A stretch of DNA of 64,000 nucleotides from Halioglobus sp. (GTDB lineage Bacteria; Pseudomonadota; Gammaproteobacteria; Pseudomonadales; Halieaceae), in the NCBI GenBank assembly GCA_020443425.1, contig JAGRIE010000018.1:1-64000 (forward strand), written 5' to 3'. Shown here one piece after another: positions 7,840-17,451 of the stretch (position 1 is its first letter; each line of letters starts with the position of its first letter). A program made the translations under genes and the position numbers. The notes beneath the pieces were generated by a model. It saw only the letters and a list, made by a program, of their open reading frames with translations, was not told the DNA's origin and did no database searches.

Positions 7840-9411
7840 TCATGAACCCTCCTCGCTTTCCATGATGCCCAACTCGATGTCTTCCCTGATCTCCTCATCA
7901 TCGCCGGATGAGCACCCAAACTCCTCGGACACCTGTTCCGGGTCCATGCCGGTATTGACGCACTCGTAACTCTGGGCATCGTCGGCGGCGCCCTCTTTGT
8001 CGGCGACGATGCCGATATTGAAAGCCGCGTAACCGGGCAGCATGAACTGGTTCAGCGCCATGCCCAGCACTCTGCCGGAGTACGGGGAAATGACATCGAA
8101 GGATTCATTGGTGATCGGGTTTACCATTGCACCCAGCACCGCGCCCTCCCAGACACGCTCGCCCACGTCGACTTTCGAAATCAGCAGTCCACCCGTGTTT
8201 ACCCTCACCCAGCGAGAACTGTAGAACACGGGCTGCGAGCCTCCCACCGTCCACAGCTTGCGAGTCATGTTCAGGCCGCTGAGTACCGTCTCTATGATCT
8301 CTACTCCCTCCTCGACATGCTCCTCCTGCAGGCTGCCGGGCTCCCCCAATTCAAGGGCGACGGCGGGTATGCCGTAATTGGTGGCGGCACTGCGCAGGTT
8401 CCCGCGCAGCTTGCCGCTGTGCAATACCGCGGTAGAGCCGAACTTGGTGGTGAATTCGAGGACTTCGGGTATCTGCAGGTTGGCCCGTACCTGCGGCATG
8501 TTGGTCCGTGTGAGCGAGCCGGTATGCAGGTCGATCAGCAGGTCGCAGTGGCGCACGATATTCTCAAAGAACGAGAAGGCGATACGCGAGGCGGAGCTGC
8601 CGTTGGGGTTGCCCGGGAAGTAGCGATTGAGGTCGCGCCGGTCCGGCAGGTAGCGGGTGCCCCGGGTGAAACCCAGCAGGTTCACGATAGGGACGCCAAT
8701 CACCGTGCCGTAAAGCTTTTTCGGTGCCAGGTCGCTGACCAGGCTGCGTATGATCTCGACGCCGTTCAATTCATCCCCGTGGATAGCCGCTGTCAGGCAC
8801 AGTGTGGGGCCGGGATGCTTGCCGCGGATGACGTAGACGGGCGTCTCCAGTTTGCTGCCATAGGTGGTCTCGCCGGCAATCCACAGCAGGCGGTCTGATT
8901 CGCCGGGGGCGACACGGGTGCCGAGAATCTCCAGCGTTTGATCGGCCTTTTTCTTGCCGGATTGCGCCGGGCGTTCCGGGGTGGCGGGGGCGACAGTGAG
9001 TTTGCGGGCCAGCACTTGCACCGGTTGCAGTTTGTCACTGCCCGATGGCTGTGCTTGCTGCGCGGGCTGCCCCGGTGTGGCGTCTTCGTTCGGCGGTGTC
9101 GGCGCCACCGTGTCCCCGCTTGCACTGCTGTTGCGCTGTGCCTGCTTGGACGCCTGTGGCGCGGGTTTCGCCTCGACCGGTTTCGCAGCGGCGTCCGGCG
9201 CCGGCACAGCCCGCTCAGCAGGGCGGGCACCGGGCTGTGGCGTCGCCGGGGAGGGGGCCTGCAGTTGCTCCGACGGCGCCGCCGGGTCGGGCTGCGATGA
9301 CGGTTCAACCTGGGCAGTGGCCTGCAGTGCAATCAGCACCAGAACGGTGAATAGCCAGGCCGGATATCCCCAGGAGCCAAATACTTGGTGTCGCCGCATT
9401 GATTGAACCAT
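7840..9411 (-). CDS. Exported succinylglutamate desuccinylase/aspartoacylase-like zinc protein
   Basis: A 523-residue protein in three parts: a signal peptide (to about residue 33; the start may be the second ATG at 9399), a low-complexity linker rich in Pro, Ala and Gln (about 34-130), and an AstE/AspA-type M14-fold domain. The zinc motif HGDELNG and the later DLHTG give His-x2-Glu and His ligands, and YFPGNPNGSSASR is the substrate-binding loop. A C-terminal barrel-like domain with GVxVWEG and SPYSGRVLGMA follows, as in the large aspartoacylase-like proteins. The C-terminus is strongly acidic. Members of this group act on amide bonds of N-acyl amino acids, but exported versions with a long linker are not characterised to my knowledge. 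It precedes the sulfatase by 61 bases. Confidence 0.75.
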   Translation of the reverse strand: MVQSMRRHQVFGSWGYPAWLFTVLVLIALQATAQVEPSSQPDPAAPSEQLQAPSPATPQPGARPAERAVPAPDAAAKPVEAKPAPQASKQAQRNSSASGDTVAPTPPNEDATPGQPAQQAQPSGSDKLQPVQVLARKLTVAPATPERPAQSGKKKADQTLEILGTRVAPGESDRLLWIAGETTYGSKLETPVYVIRGKHPGPTLCLTAAIHGDELNGVEIIRSLVSDLAPKKLYGTVIGVPIVNLLGFTRGTRYLPDRRDLNRYFPGNPNGSSASRIAFSFFENIVRHCDLLIDLHTGSLTRTNMPQVRANLQIPEVLEFTTKFGSTAVLHSGKLRGNLRSAATNYGIPAVALELGEPGSLQEEHVEEGVEIIETVLSGLNMTRKLWTVGGSQPVFYSSRWVRVNTGGLLISKVDVGERVWEGAVLGAMVNPITNESFDVISPYSGRVLGMALNQFMLPGYAAFNIGIVADKEGAADDAQSYECVNTGMDPEQVSEEFGCSSGDDEEIREDIELGIMESEEGS

Positions 9412-9694
9412 TGAGTTATGAAAAGACCATCCGCCAAGCAGGCTTTGGGTGCGGGCTGCAGAGATGTTGTTGCGCGGTTGTCGCGACAGCCATTGAGAGA
9501 TTTATGTGGGGTTTACTGGTGAATAACTATGCTTGATTGTCAGGGGTAGATGCAAGTTTTTTGTCCCCGGGACCTGTCGCGCGGCGATGCCGCCCGGGCC
9601 GTGTCCGGACACCGGTGACCGGGGCGGGTGAACGCCCGGTCGCTGGCGGCGCCCCGAGGTTGCATGAGAGGAGAGCGGGTTGCCCCGAGTGCGC
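9412..9694. other. Intergenic region with a GC-rich hairpin
   Basis: No gene is visible between bfr and the aspartoacylase-like gene, both on the minus strand. At 9617-9641 lies a stable inverted repeat (GACCGGG...CCCGGTC, one bulged G), without a T-run on either side. It may end the bfr transcript with help of Rho or be a repetitive palindromic element; copies elsewhere in the genome would decide. Confidence 0.4.
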
Positions 9695-10171
9695 TCAGGA
9701 CGGGCTCTCCATGGCGCTCTGCAGGTAATTCTGGATGCCGACTTTATCGATCAGGCTGAGCTGGGTCTCCAGCCAGTCTACATGCTCCTCCTCGGACTCC
9801 AGGATGTCCTCCAGCAACTCCCGCGAGATATAGTCCTGCACCGACTCGCAGTAGGCAATGCCTTCGCGCAGGTCGGGAATCGCTTTCAGCTCCAGCTTGA
9901 GGTCGCACTTGAGCATTTCCTCGGTGTTTTCGCCGATCAGCAGCTTGCCGAGGTCCTGCAGGTTGGGCAGCCCCTCCAGGAACAGAATGCGCTCGGTCAG
10001 CTTGTCGGCGTGCTTCATCTCATCGATGGACTCGGCGTACTCGTGCTCTGCGAGCTCCTTGAGCCCCCAGTCCTTGTACATGCGTGAGTGGAGGAAGTAC
10101 TGGTTGATGGCAATCAACTCATTGCCGAGGACTTTGTTGAGGTATTGGATGACTTTTGCGTCGCCTTTCAT
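9695..10171 (-). CDS. bfr: Bacterioferritin
   Basis: Bacterioferritin stores iron as a ferric mineral inside a 24-subunit shell. At 158 residues this is a standard Bfr. The ferroxidase ligands Glu18, Glu51, His54, Glu94, Glu127 and His130 fit the sequence ([12 protein letters not shown] and [11 protein letters not shown]), and Met52 is the expected haem ligand. The next gene upstream on the same strand is bfd, whose product helps reduce and release the stored iron. The region before the start (10172-10300) is very rich in A and T on its gene-proximal side, as expected for a promoter; I do not see a convincing Fur box there. Confidence 0.95.
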   Translation of the reverse strand: MKGDAKVIQYLNKVLGNELIAINQYFLHSRMYKDWGLKELAEHEYAESIDEMKHADKLTERILFLEGLPNLQDLGKLLIGENTEEMLKCDLKLELKAIPDLREGIAYCESVQDYISRELLEDILESEEEHVDWLETQLSLIDKVGIQNYLQSAMESPS

Positions 10172-10336
10172 GGGGCACCTGCTGAGTTACCAAAGGGTGC
10201 ATTATGGCGCTGACACGCGCACGGCGTCAAATGTAAGTCTTTGATTAATAATAAAAATTAAGAATAAAAATACGAAGGATTCGCAATTCCATTTTTATCC
10301 GGGGTGCCGTGAGCGCGCCGCGGCAGGCGGGACGGG

Positions 10337-10540
10337 CTAGCTGAGGGCGTAGAACAGCTCTTGTTCCTGGAGATTGTCCGTCAGTGTCTCGCGCAGGATT
10401 TCGCGTGTCAGGATGCCGCATTTCCCGCATTGGCTGGCCACGCCCAGCGTGTTGCGCACGTCCCTGAGCGAGCTGGCGCCATCCTCGATGGCCGCGCGGA
10501 TCTGGGTATCGGTTATTCCCTTACAGAGGCAAACGTACAT
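10337..10540 (-). CDS. bfd: Bacterioferritin-associated ferredoxin
   Basis: A 67-residue [2Fe-2S] protein that passes electrons to bacterioferritin for iron mobilisation. The four cysteine ligands are visible as C4-x-C6 and the later QCGKCG pair. I use the ATG at 10540 (MYVCLCKGIT), which starts as other Bfd proteins do; the longer frame adds 11 residues not found in the family. A Fur box lies 41-59 bases upstream, which fits induction under iron starvation, when stored iron must be released. Confidence 0.9.
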   Translation of the reverse strand: MYVCLCKGITDTQIRAAIEDGASSLRDVRNTLGVASQCGKCGILTREILRETLTDNLQEQELFYALS

Positions 10541-10580
10541 GGTGCTGACCGGGCTACAGTTAACGAAGGGCAAGCGTAAT

Positions 10581-10599
10581 AATAATGAGAATGATTGTC
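10581..10599. promoter_or_regulatory. Fur box upstream of bfd
   Basis: AATAATGAGAATGATTGTC matches the classical 19-base Fur consensus GATAATGATAATCATTATC at 15 positions. It lies upstream of bfd on the minus strand and far enough from the metY promoter on the other strand (36 bases) that it should act mainly on bfd. Confidence 0.75.
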
Positions 10600-10634
10600 A
10601 ACACGGCCTTAGTGTAAATTTCGGTTCTGCACGG

Positions 10635-10663
10635 TTGACCGCGGTGGGGGGCGTCCCTATAAT
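10635..10663 (+). promoter_or_regulatory. Sigma70 promoter of the initiator tRNA gene
   Basis: TTGACC and TATAAT are separated by exactly 17 bases, one mismatch from the full consensus. Transcription should start near 10670, leaving a leader of about 78 bases to be trimmed from the 5' end of the tRNA. This is the strongest sigma70 promoter I can see in the window. Confidence 0.8.
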
Positions 10664-10747
10664 GCACAGCCTCGAATTTGAGCTCCAGTGACGAGTAGGG
10701 TTCAAGGGGACTTGCCGAGGGGCAGTTCACAATCGAGGAAGTTTTGA

Positions 10748-10824
<77 letters not shown>

Positions 10825-10860
10825 ATTGGCACTGTCGGCTCCAAACTAGACAGTGTGAAG

Positions 10861-10892
10861 ACGAAAAAGCCCCTTTTTAGGGGCTTTTTCGT
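10861..10892 (+). terminator. Rho-independent terminator between metY and rimP
   Basis: A 13-bp perfect stem (ACGAAAAAGCCCC / GGGGCTTTTTCGT) with a six-base loop. The T-run is inside the 3' arm. It ends the tRNA transcript or attenuates read-through into rimP, whose start codon lies 22 bases downstream. A smaller inverted repeat (ACTGTC/GACAGT, 10831-10854) precedes it. Confidence 0.8.
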
Positions 10893-10914
10893 ATACGGAG
10901 TAAACAAACCGCCC

Positions 10915-11370
10915 GTGGCGAGTAAAGACCAGCAAATTGCGGACATGTTGCAACCCATGGTGGCCGCCCTGGGTTATGAGCTGTGGGGCGTGGAATACGT
11001 CGCGCAGGGCAAGCACAGCGTTGTGCGGGTCTATATAGATAGTCCTGCGGGTATCTCCGTTGATGACTGTGCAGTAGTCAGCACACAGGTGAGCGGCATT
11101 TTTGATGTCGAGGACCCCATCGCCGGCGAGTACACCCTTGAGGTCTCCTCGCCGGGTATGGACAGGCTGCTGTTTACGCTGGAGCAGTATGCGGCATATG
11201 TAGGCGAGGTCGTGGAATTGCGCCTGCGCAGCGCGTTTGAAGGGCGGCGCAGGTTCAAGGGTGTATTAAAAGGTATTGAAGGCGAAGACGTCGTGGTGCA
11301 GATCGATGATCACGAGTTCCTGTTGCCCTATAGCGCGATAGAAAAGGCGCGGGTCCAACTGCGTGTCTGA
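10915..11370 (+). CDS. rimP: Ribosome maturation factor RimP
   Basis: RimP helps assemble the 30S subunit. The 151-residue product has the N-terminal alpha/beta domain ([39 protein letters not shown]) and the C-terminal SH3-like barrel. I choose the GTG at 10915: it gives the family length, whereas the longer frame starting at 10855 would run through the terminator hairpin. GGAG lies 14 bases upstream, a rather long spacing. It is the first gene of the rimP-nusA-infB-rbfA-truB operon. Confidence 0.95.
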   Translation: MASKDQQIADMLQPMVAALGYELWGVEYVAQGKHSVVRVYIDSPAGISVDDCAVVSTQVSGIFDVEDPIAGEYTLEVSSPGMDRLLFTLEQYAAYVGEVVELRLRSAFEGRRRFKGVLKGIEGEDVVVQIDDHEFLLPYSAIEKARVQLRV

Positions 11371-11399
11371 ACGCGAAAAGAAAACTGGCGAGGCTTGAG

Positions 11400-12893
11400 A
11401 TGACGAAAGAAATTCTGATGGTGGCTGAGGCTGTCTCCAATGAGAAAGGGGTGTCCGAGGACATTATCTTTGAGGCCATTGAGTTGGCGCTGGCGACTGC
11501 GACCAAGAAGCGCTACGACGAAGAAGCCGACATTCATGTCACCATCGACCGCAAAACAGGCGACTATGTCTCTGTGCGTCGCTGGCTGGTTGTGCCCGAT
11601 GATGAAATGGCCCTGCTGGGTACCCAGTTCACCACCGAGGAGGCTCACGAGCAGGACCCGAACCTGAAACCCGGTGATATCTACGAAGAACAGGTAGAAA
11701 ACGTCGAATTCGGGCGTATCGCCGCGCAAACCGCCAAGCAGGTGATCGTGCAGCGCGTGCGCGACGCCGAGCGCGCACAGGTTGTGGAGCAGTACCTGAG
11801 CCGGGTTGGCGAGCTCGTTGCGGGCACGGTCAAGAAGGTGACACGCGACAATGTTATCGTCGATCTTGGCAACAACGCCGAGGGCCTGCTGCCCCGCGAC
11901 CAACTGGTCGGCCGCGAAACCTTCCGGGTCAATGACCGGGTGCGCGCCATCCTGAAGGAAATCAGCACTGAAGCGCGCGGCCCCCAGTTGATACTGAGCC
12001 GCTCTTGCACCGAGATGCTGATCGAGCTGTTCAAGATAGAAGTCCCCGAGATCGCCGAAGAGGTGATCCAGATCCGTGCCGCCGCGCGCGACCCCGGATC
12101 GCGCGCCAAGATCGCGGTCAAGACCAACGACCAGCGTATCGATCCTGTGGGTGCCTGTGTCGGCATGCGCGGATCGCGCGTACAGGCGGTGTCCAACGAG
12201 TTGGACAATGAGCGCGTGGACATCGTGTTGTGGGACGACAACCCGGCGCAACTGGTGATCAACGCGATGGCCCCGGCGGAAGTCGAGTCCATTGTCGTGG
12301 ATGAAGACAGTGGCACCATGGATGTGGCGGTTTCCCAGGATAACCTGGCACAGGCTATCGGGCGCTCCGGGCAGAATGTGCGCCTGGCCTCGCAGCTGAC
12401 CCAGTGGACCATCAACGTGATGAGCCTGGAGGATGCCGCGGAGAAACACGAGGCCGAGGCCGGGCAGGTGATCAAGGTGTTCGTCGACAGCCTCGATATC
12501 GACGAGGATGTCGCTGAGATCCTCGTCGAAGAGGGCTTCACCACACTGGAAGAAGTGGCCTATGTGCCGCTGGAAGAAATGACCGCCATCGAAGGTTTTG
12601 ACGAGGACATCGCCGAGGAGTTGCGTGCGCGGGCCAAGGACGCCCTGCTCACTATGGCGATTGCGTCAGAGGAGCAACTCGGCGCCCGTGAGCCGGCGGA
12701 AGACCTGTTGACGATGGACGGGATGGACCGTCATCTGGCCTACATTCTGGCCAGCCGCGAAATCGTTACCATGGAAGACCTCGCGGAGCAGGGCGTGGAC
12801 GACCTTATGGATATCCCGGACATGACAGAAGAGCGTGCCGGTGAATTGATTATGACCGCAAGAGCACCCTGGTTTGCCGAAGCAGAAGAGTAA
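11400..12893 (+). CDS. nusA: Transcription termination/antitermination factor NusA
   Basis: NusA binds RNA polymerase and nascent RNA and influences pausing, termination and antitermination. The 497-residue product has the N-terminal polymerase-binding domain (1-125), an S1 domain (about 135-200), two KH domains (about 230-345, with [13 protein letters not shown] and [13 protein letters not shown]) and two C-terminal acidic helix-hairpin-helix repeats (about 365-490), the gammaproteobacterial arrangement. It starts 29 bases after rimP. Confidence 0.98.
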   Translation: MTKEILMVAEAVSNEKGVSEDIIFEAIELALATATKKRYDEEADIHVTIDRKTGDYVSVRRWLVVPDDEMALLGTQFTTEEAHEQDPNLKPGDIYEEQVENVEFGRIAAQTAKQVIVQRVRDAERAQVVEQYLSRVGELVAGTVKKVTRDNVIVDLGNNAEGLLPRDQLVGRETFRVNDRVRAILKEISTEARGPQLILSRSCTEMLIELFKIEVPEIAEEVIQIRAAARDPGSRAKIAVKTNDQRIDPVGACVGMRGSRVQAVSNELDNERVDIVLWDDNPAQLVINAMAPAEVESIVVDEDSGTMDVAVSQDNLAQAIGRSGQNVRLASQLTQWTINVMSLEDAAEKHEAEAGQVIKVFVDSLDIDEDVAEILVEEGFTTLEEVAYVPLEEMTAIEGFDEDIAEELRARAKDALLTMAIASEEQLGAREPAEDLLTMDGMDRHLAYILASREIVTMEDLAEQGVDDLMDIPDMTEERAGELIMTARAPWFAEAEE

Positions 12894-12945
12894 TCTGGCA
12901 CGGCAGAGTCAATCATATACGACAGGGTAGCAAGGAGATTATTGA

Positions 12946-15669
12946 ATGGGTCAGGTGACAGTAGAGCAGCTCGCGGAAGTGGTAGGTGCGTCCTCGGAAC
13001 GTCTGCTGACGCAGATGAAAGAAGCGGGGCTGCCGCACACGCAAGCAGAGGAAGCTGTGTCCGACGAGGACAAGCAAACCCTGCTGCAGTATCTGAAGCG
13101 AAGTCACGGTGAATCCACAGACGCGCCCAAGCGCATTACCCTGAAGCGCAAAACGCTGACCACCTTGCGCACCACCGCGTCGCAGGGCCGGAAAACCGTG
13201 AATGTGGAAGTGCGTAAGAAGCGCACCTACGTCAAGCGCGACGCAGAGCAGTTGGAGGAGGCTCCGGCAGTCCCGGAGGAGGCTTCCGCGCAGCCAGCGC
13301 CCACGCCCGAACCCGCGCCGGCACCGGAGCCCGTGAAAGAACCGGAACCGAAGGTTGAAGAAGTCACTGCCGAGGCAGCGGCGGAGGCAGCGGCAGACGC
13401 AGTGGCCCTGGACGCCAAGGCGGCGGCAGCGGCAGAGCGCGAGCAGCTCGCTGCGGTAGTCTCCGAACTGGAAGGTGATCCGGACGAAGACCCGGCCAAC
13501 GTCGATCCAGAGATTCTGCGCCAGCGCGCCGCGGCGCGCCGCAAGCTCAAGGAAGCGGATGAAGCCGCTGCGCGACAGGCGGCTGCCGAGGCGCGCAAGG
13601 CCGCTGAGGAGCAGGAAAAAGCCGAGGCACTGGCAAAAAGCCAGGAGAAAGCCAAAGAGGCCACCAAGCGTCCGAAACGCCTGCACGAAGTGCCTGCCGC
13701 CGGCCGTGTCGCCGATGATGACAATCGCAAGCCGCGCAGTCGACTGGGTCGCAACGCGCCCACGGGTCGCGGCAAACAGCGCAACCACAACCTGTCGCTG
13801 GCCGATCTCGATTCCGAGACCGGTGTCGGTCGCCGCCGCGGTGGACGCAAGAAACTCAAGTCTTCCCACGCGGAACACTCCAAGCATGGATTTGAAATGC
13901 CAACAGAACAGAAGGTTCGTGAGATCGGCCTGCTCGATATGATCTCTGTCGCCGACCTGGCGCAGCAGATGTCGGTCAAGTCCGGTGCCGTCATCAAGGA
14001 GCTGATGAAGCTGGGTGTCATGGCGACCATCAACCAGATGATCGACCGCGACACAGCGACGCTGGTGGTGGAGGAGTTCGGTCATGAGGTCAAGCAGCTG
14101 AGTGCCGATGCGCTGGAGGAGAAGCTCGAGGAAACCCTGTCGCAGCACGAGGGGACACAGGAGCCGAGGGCACCGGTGGTGACGGTCATGGGCCATGTCG
14201 ACCACGGTAAAACCTCGCTGCTGGATTACATCCGCAAGAGCAAGGTGGCATCAGGGGAAGCCGGCGGTATTACGCAGCATATCGGCGCCTATCACGTCGA
14301 GACGGATCGCGGCATGATCTCCTTCCTCGACACGCCGGGGCACGCCGCTTTCACCGCGATGCGTGCGCGGGGTGCGAAGAGTACCGATATCGTGATCCTG
14401 GTGGTCGCGGCCGACGACGGTGTGATGCCGCAGACGGAAGAGGCGGTGAAACACGCCAAGGCGGCCGATGTGCCGATCATTGTCGCGGTCAACAAAATGG
14501 ACAAGCCGGGCGCAGACCCCGAGCGCGTCAAGAGCGAGCTCGCCGCGAAAGAGGTCATCCCCGAGGACTGGGGTGGCGATACGCAGTTCATTCATGTGTC
14601 CGCCCTTACCGGTGAAGGCATTGACGACCTGCTGGACGCGGTGTTGCTGCAGGCGGAAGTGCTGGAGCTGACAGCGGCCAGGGACGTTCCCGCACAGGGT
14701 ATTGTCATCGAGTCGCGCCTCGACAAGGGACGCGGTCCGGTGGCCTCACTGCTGATCCAGAGCGGTACCCTGCGCAAAGGGGATATCGTGCTGGCCGGCC
14801 TGCAGTTTGGTCGCGTGCGCGCCATGCTGGATGAGAACGGCCAGCCGATCGATGAAGCCGGCCCCAGCATACCGGTAGAAATTCTCGGCCTCGATGCCAC
14901 GCCGGCAGCCGGCGACATCTTTGCCGTGGTGGAGAACGAGAAGCGCGCTCGCGAGGTGGCCGATTTCCGTCAGGAGAAGACGCGCGACATGAAACTGCAG
15001 CGCCAGCAGGCCGCCAAGCTGGACAATATGTTCGAGAGCATGACCGCGGGCGAGAGAAAGTCGCTGAACGTGGTCGTCAAGGCCGATGTTCGCGGCTCGC
15101 TGGAGGCCATCCAATCGGCGCTGATGGAAATCGGCAACGACGAGGTGCAGGTGAATATCGTTACCGGCGGTGTCGGCGGTATCACCGAGACGGATATCAA
15201 CCTGGCGGTCACCTCCGGCGCTGTGGTGTTCGGCTTCAATGTGCGGGCGGATAATGCGGCGCGGAAGATTGTGGAGGCGGAAGGCGTTGACCTGCGCTAC
15301 TACAACGTTATCTACGACTTGATCGACGATGTGAAAGCGGCCCTCACGGGGATGCTGGCGCCAGAGCTGCGCGAGGAAATTGTCGGCATCGCCGAGGTGC
15401 GCGATGTATTCCGCTCGCCGAAGTTCGGCCAGGTTGCCGGTTGTATGGTGATCGAGGGCACCGTGTATCGCTCCAAGCCCATCCGGGTCCTGCGCGACAG
15501 TGTGGTGATCTACCAGGGCGAACTGGAGTCGTTGCGTCGCTTCAAGGATGACGCCAATGAAGTGCGCAACGGCGTTGAGTGCGGTATCGGCGTGAAGAAC
15601 TACACTGATGTGAAAGTGGGCGACCTTATCGAGGTGTATGAAGTCAAGGAGATTGCCCGCTCCCTGTAA
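12946..15669 (+). CDS. infB: Translation initiation factor IF-2
   Basis: IF-2 is the GTPase that brings fMet-tRNA to the 30S subunit and promotes subunit joining. The 907-residue product has an N-terminal IF2-N domain (1-50), a long charged Ala/Glu/Lys-rich linker (about 90-300), a second IF2-N domain (about 325-375) and the G domain, with GHVDHGKT at 416-423, DTPGH and NKMD. Domains II to IV follow. The metY gene at the head of this operon encodes its ligand. Confidence 0.98.
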   Translation: MGQVTVEQLAEVVGASSERLLTQMKEAGLPHTQAEEAVSDEDKQTLLQYLKRSHGESTDAPKRITLKRKTLTTLRTTASQGRKTVNVEVRKKRTYVKRDAEQLEEAPAVPEEASAQPAPTPEPAPAPEPVKEPEPKVEEVTAEAAAEAAADAVALDAKAAAAAEREQLAAVVSELEGDPDEDPANVDPEILRQRAAARRKLKEADEAAARQAAAEARKAAEEQEKAEALAKSQEKAKEATKRPKRLHEVPAAGRVADDDNRKPRSRLGRNAPTGRGKQRNHNLSLADLDSETGVGRRRGGRKKLKSSHAEHSKHGFEMPTEQKVREIGLLDMISVADLAQQMSVKSGAVIKELMKLGVMATINQMIDRDTATLVVEEFGHEVKQLSADALEEKLEETLSQHEGTQEPRAPVVTVMGHVDHGKTSLLDYIRKSKVASGEAGGITQHIGAYHVETDRGMISFLDTPGHAAFTAMRARGAKSTDIVILVVAADDGVMPQTEEAVKHAKAADVPIIVAVNKMDKPGADPERVKSELAAKEVIPEDWGGDTQFIHVSALTGEGIDDLLDAVLLQAEVLELTAARDVPAQGIVIESRLDKGRGPVASLLIQSGTLRKGDIVLAGLQFGRVRAMLDENGQPIDEAGPSIPVEILGLDATPAAGDIFAVVENEKRAREVADFRQEKTRDMKLQRQQAAKLDNMFESMTAGERKSLNVVVKADVRGSLEAIQSALMEIGNDEVQVNIVTGGVGGITETDINLAVTSGAVVFGFNVRADNAARKIVEAEGVDLRYYNVIYDLIDDVKAALTGMLAPELREEIVGIAEVRDVFRSPKFGQVAGCMVIEGTVYRSKPIRVLRDSVVIYQGELESLRRFKDDANEVRNGVECGIGVKNYTDVKVGDLIEVYEVKEIARSL

Positions 15670-15693
15670 GCGGCATCCTGGAGAGTAATCCCG

Positions 15694-16092
15694 ATGGCCA
15701 AAGAGTATGCCAGAACCCAGCGCGTTGCGGATTACCTGCAGCGCGAGCTGGCCACCCTGATCCAGCACGAAGTGCGGGACCCGAGGGTCGGTATGGTCAG
15801 TATCACCGGGGTGGATGTGAGCCGCGACCTGGGTCACGCGAAGGTGTACTGCACCGTGATGGGCAGCAACTCCAGTGAAGAGGCCGCTGAATCACTGGAA
15901 GTGCTGAACAAGGCGTCGGGCTTCCTGCGCAGCCAGTTGTCCCGCGACAGCACCATGCGCACGGTGCCGCAGCTGCGCTTTTATTTTGATGCCAGCGTCG
16001 GGCGCGGACGCGACCTGGAGGACCTGATCAAGCGCGCGGCGAATGCCGATCGCGAACTGGGCTTGCGCACCGACGACGGGTCCGAGGTCTAA
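15694..16092 (+). CDS. rbfA: Ribosome-binding factor A
   Basis: RbfA is a KH-type assembly factor for the 30S subunit, needed for 16S rRNA 5'-end maturation and cold growth. The 132-residue product has the family sequence ([54 protein letters not shown]). It sits 24 bases after infB and two bases before truB. Confidence 0.97.
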   Translation: MAKEYARTQRVADYLQRELATLIQHEVRDPRVGMVSITGVDVSRDLGHAKVYCTVMGSNSSEEAAESLEVLNKASGFLRSQLSRDSTMRTVPQLRFYFDASVGRGRDLEDLIKRAANADRELGLRTDDGSEV

Positions 16093-16094
16093 CG

Positions 16095-17024
16095 GTGGCA
16101 AGACGTCGCAAGGGACGTGCGATAGACGGCATCCTGTTACTGGACAAACCCATGGGTGTGAGTTCCAACCGCGCCCTGCAAACGGTAAAACACCTGTATG
16201 GCGCCGCCAAGGCGGGTCATACGGGCAGCCTGGATCCGCTGGCTACCGGGGTGCTGCCACTGTGCCTCGGCGAAGCGACCAAATTCAGCCAGTATTTGCT
16301 GGACGCCGACAAGGCCTACGAGAGCACGTTTGTGCTCGGCAGCATCACCGATACCGGTGACGCCGAGGGCAAGGTACTGGAGGTCCGCGATGCCGGTGGG
16401 ATCACCGAACAGGCTGTGCGCTCGGCGCTGCAACAGTTTGAGGGTGAAATCGAGCAGGTCCCGTCCATGTTCTCGGCCATCAAGCAGGGCGGGCAGCCAC
16501 TGTACAAGCTCGCGCGGCAGGGGCTGGAGGTGGAACGAAAGTCGCGGCAGGTGGTCATAAAAGAGCTGCAGCTGCGCGCGTTCCGGGGCGGGGACAAGCC
16601 CGAAATCGATGTTTACGTGGCCTGTAGCAAGGGCACGTATATCAGGTCGCTGGCCGAGGACCTGGGCCAGGTGCTGGGCTGCGGTGCATTTGTCAGTGCG
16701 CTGCGCCGGACCAAAGCCGGCCCGTTTACGATAGAGAACAGTGTGACAGTGGCCGCGCTGGAGGCACTCAAGCTCAACGCCGGCCTGCCCGCCATTGACG
16801 AGCTGTTGCTGCCGGCAGACGCCGCGCTGGGGGAATTGCCGCTGGTGAGCCTGAGTGAATCCGGTGGTTTTTACATCCGCCAGGGCCAGCCAGTGATGGT
16901 GCCAAACGCCCCCCGTGATGGTATTGTGCGCGTCGCGCTGCACAGCGGCGAGTTTTTAGGTGTTGGAGAGATGTTGGACGACGGGCGCGTGGCGCCGCGT
17001 CGCCTGATTGTCACCGAAGGGTGA
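16095..17024 (+). CDS. truB: tRNA pseudouridine-55 synthase
   Basis: TruB makes pseudouridine 55 in the T-loop of tRNAs and also acts as a tRNA chaperone. The catalytic Asp is in GSLDPLATGVLPLC near residue 48; SKGTYIRSLAEDLG is the second conserved block, and a PUA-like domain closes the 309-residue protein. It starts with GTG (16095), two bases after the rbfA stop, so the two are probably translationally coupled. Confidence 0.97.
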   Translation: MARRRKGRAIDGILLLDKPMGVSSNRALQTVKHLYGAAKAGHTGSLDPLATGVLPLCLGEATKFSQYLLDADKAYESTFVLGSITDTGDAEGKVLEVRDAGGITEQAVRSALQQFEGEIEQVPSMFSAIKQGGQPLYKLARQGLEVERKSRQVVIKELQLRAFRGGDKPEIDVYVACSKGTYIRSLAEDLGQVLGCGAFVSALRRTKAGPFTIENSVTVAALEALKLNAGLPAIDELLLPADAALGELPLVSLSESGGFYIRQGQPVMVPNAPRDGIVRVALHSGEFLGVGEMLDDGRVAPRRLIVTEG

Positions 17025-17116
17025 CGTGAACCTGTCTGTAAATCTGCATGGACAGGCTCTTTTATTAACGAAGGGCGGTGCGCCGCCTGAGGCAGATTGA
17101 GAAAGAGGAATAGAAG

Positions 17117-17386
17117 ATGGCTTTATCAGTAGAAAAGAAAGCAGAAATTGTTAAAGAGTACCAGGTAGGCGAAGGTGACACGGGCTCCCCGGAAGTACAG
17201 GTAGCACTGCTGACAGCAAATATTGAGCAGCTGCAGGGACATTTCCAGTCGCATTCGCACGACCACCACTCCCGCCGGGGTCTGATCCGGATGGTGAACC
17301 AGCGCCGCAAGCTGCTGGATTACCTGAAGCGCAAGAACACACAGCGCTACAGCGATCTGATCAAGCGACTCGGTCTGCGTAGATAA
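17117..17386 (+). CDS. rpsO: 30S ribosomal protein S15
   Basis: S15 is a primary 16S rRNA-binding protein. The 89-residue product carries the family core ([35 protein letters not shown]). In E. coli S15 represses its own translation by binding a structured leader. Here the 92 bases before the start contain a short stem (CCTGTC/GACAGG, 17032-17056) and a GC-rich hairpin (GGGCGG...CCGCC) just before the AAGAGGAA ribosome binding site; a regulatory role is plausible but unproven. Confidence 0.98.
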   Translation: MALSVEKKAEIVKEYQVGEGDTGSPEVQVALLTANIEQLQGHFQSHSHDHHSRRGLIRMVNQRRKLLDYLKRKNTQRYSDLIKRLGLRR

Positions 17387-17398
17387 GCTGTACCCCTG

Positions 17399-17424
17399 CC
17401 GGGACGTTCATGGGAACGTCCCGG
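17399..17424 (+). promoter_or_regulatory. pnp leader hairpin, possible RNase III site
   Basis: CCGGGACGTTC and GAACGTCCCGG form a perfect 11-bp stem with a four-base loop between rpsO and pnp, with no T-run after it, so it is not an ordinary terminator. In E. coli a hairpin at this place is cut by RNase III, after which PNPase represses its own mRNA. The same control is a reasonable inference here. Confidence 0.6.
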
Positions 17425-17451
17425 TATCATATAGAGAATTGGAGAAATAAT

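Noticed and set aside
10855-10914. Upstream start for rimP at 10855
   Set aside because: It would make the metY terminator hairpin part of the coding sequence and add residues not found in RimP.
11328-12449. 373-codon frame on the minus strand
   Set aside because: Antisense to nusA, with His- and Gln-rich sequence typical of a shadow frame.
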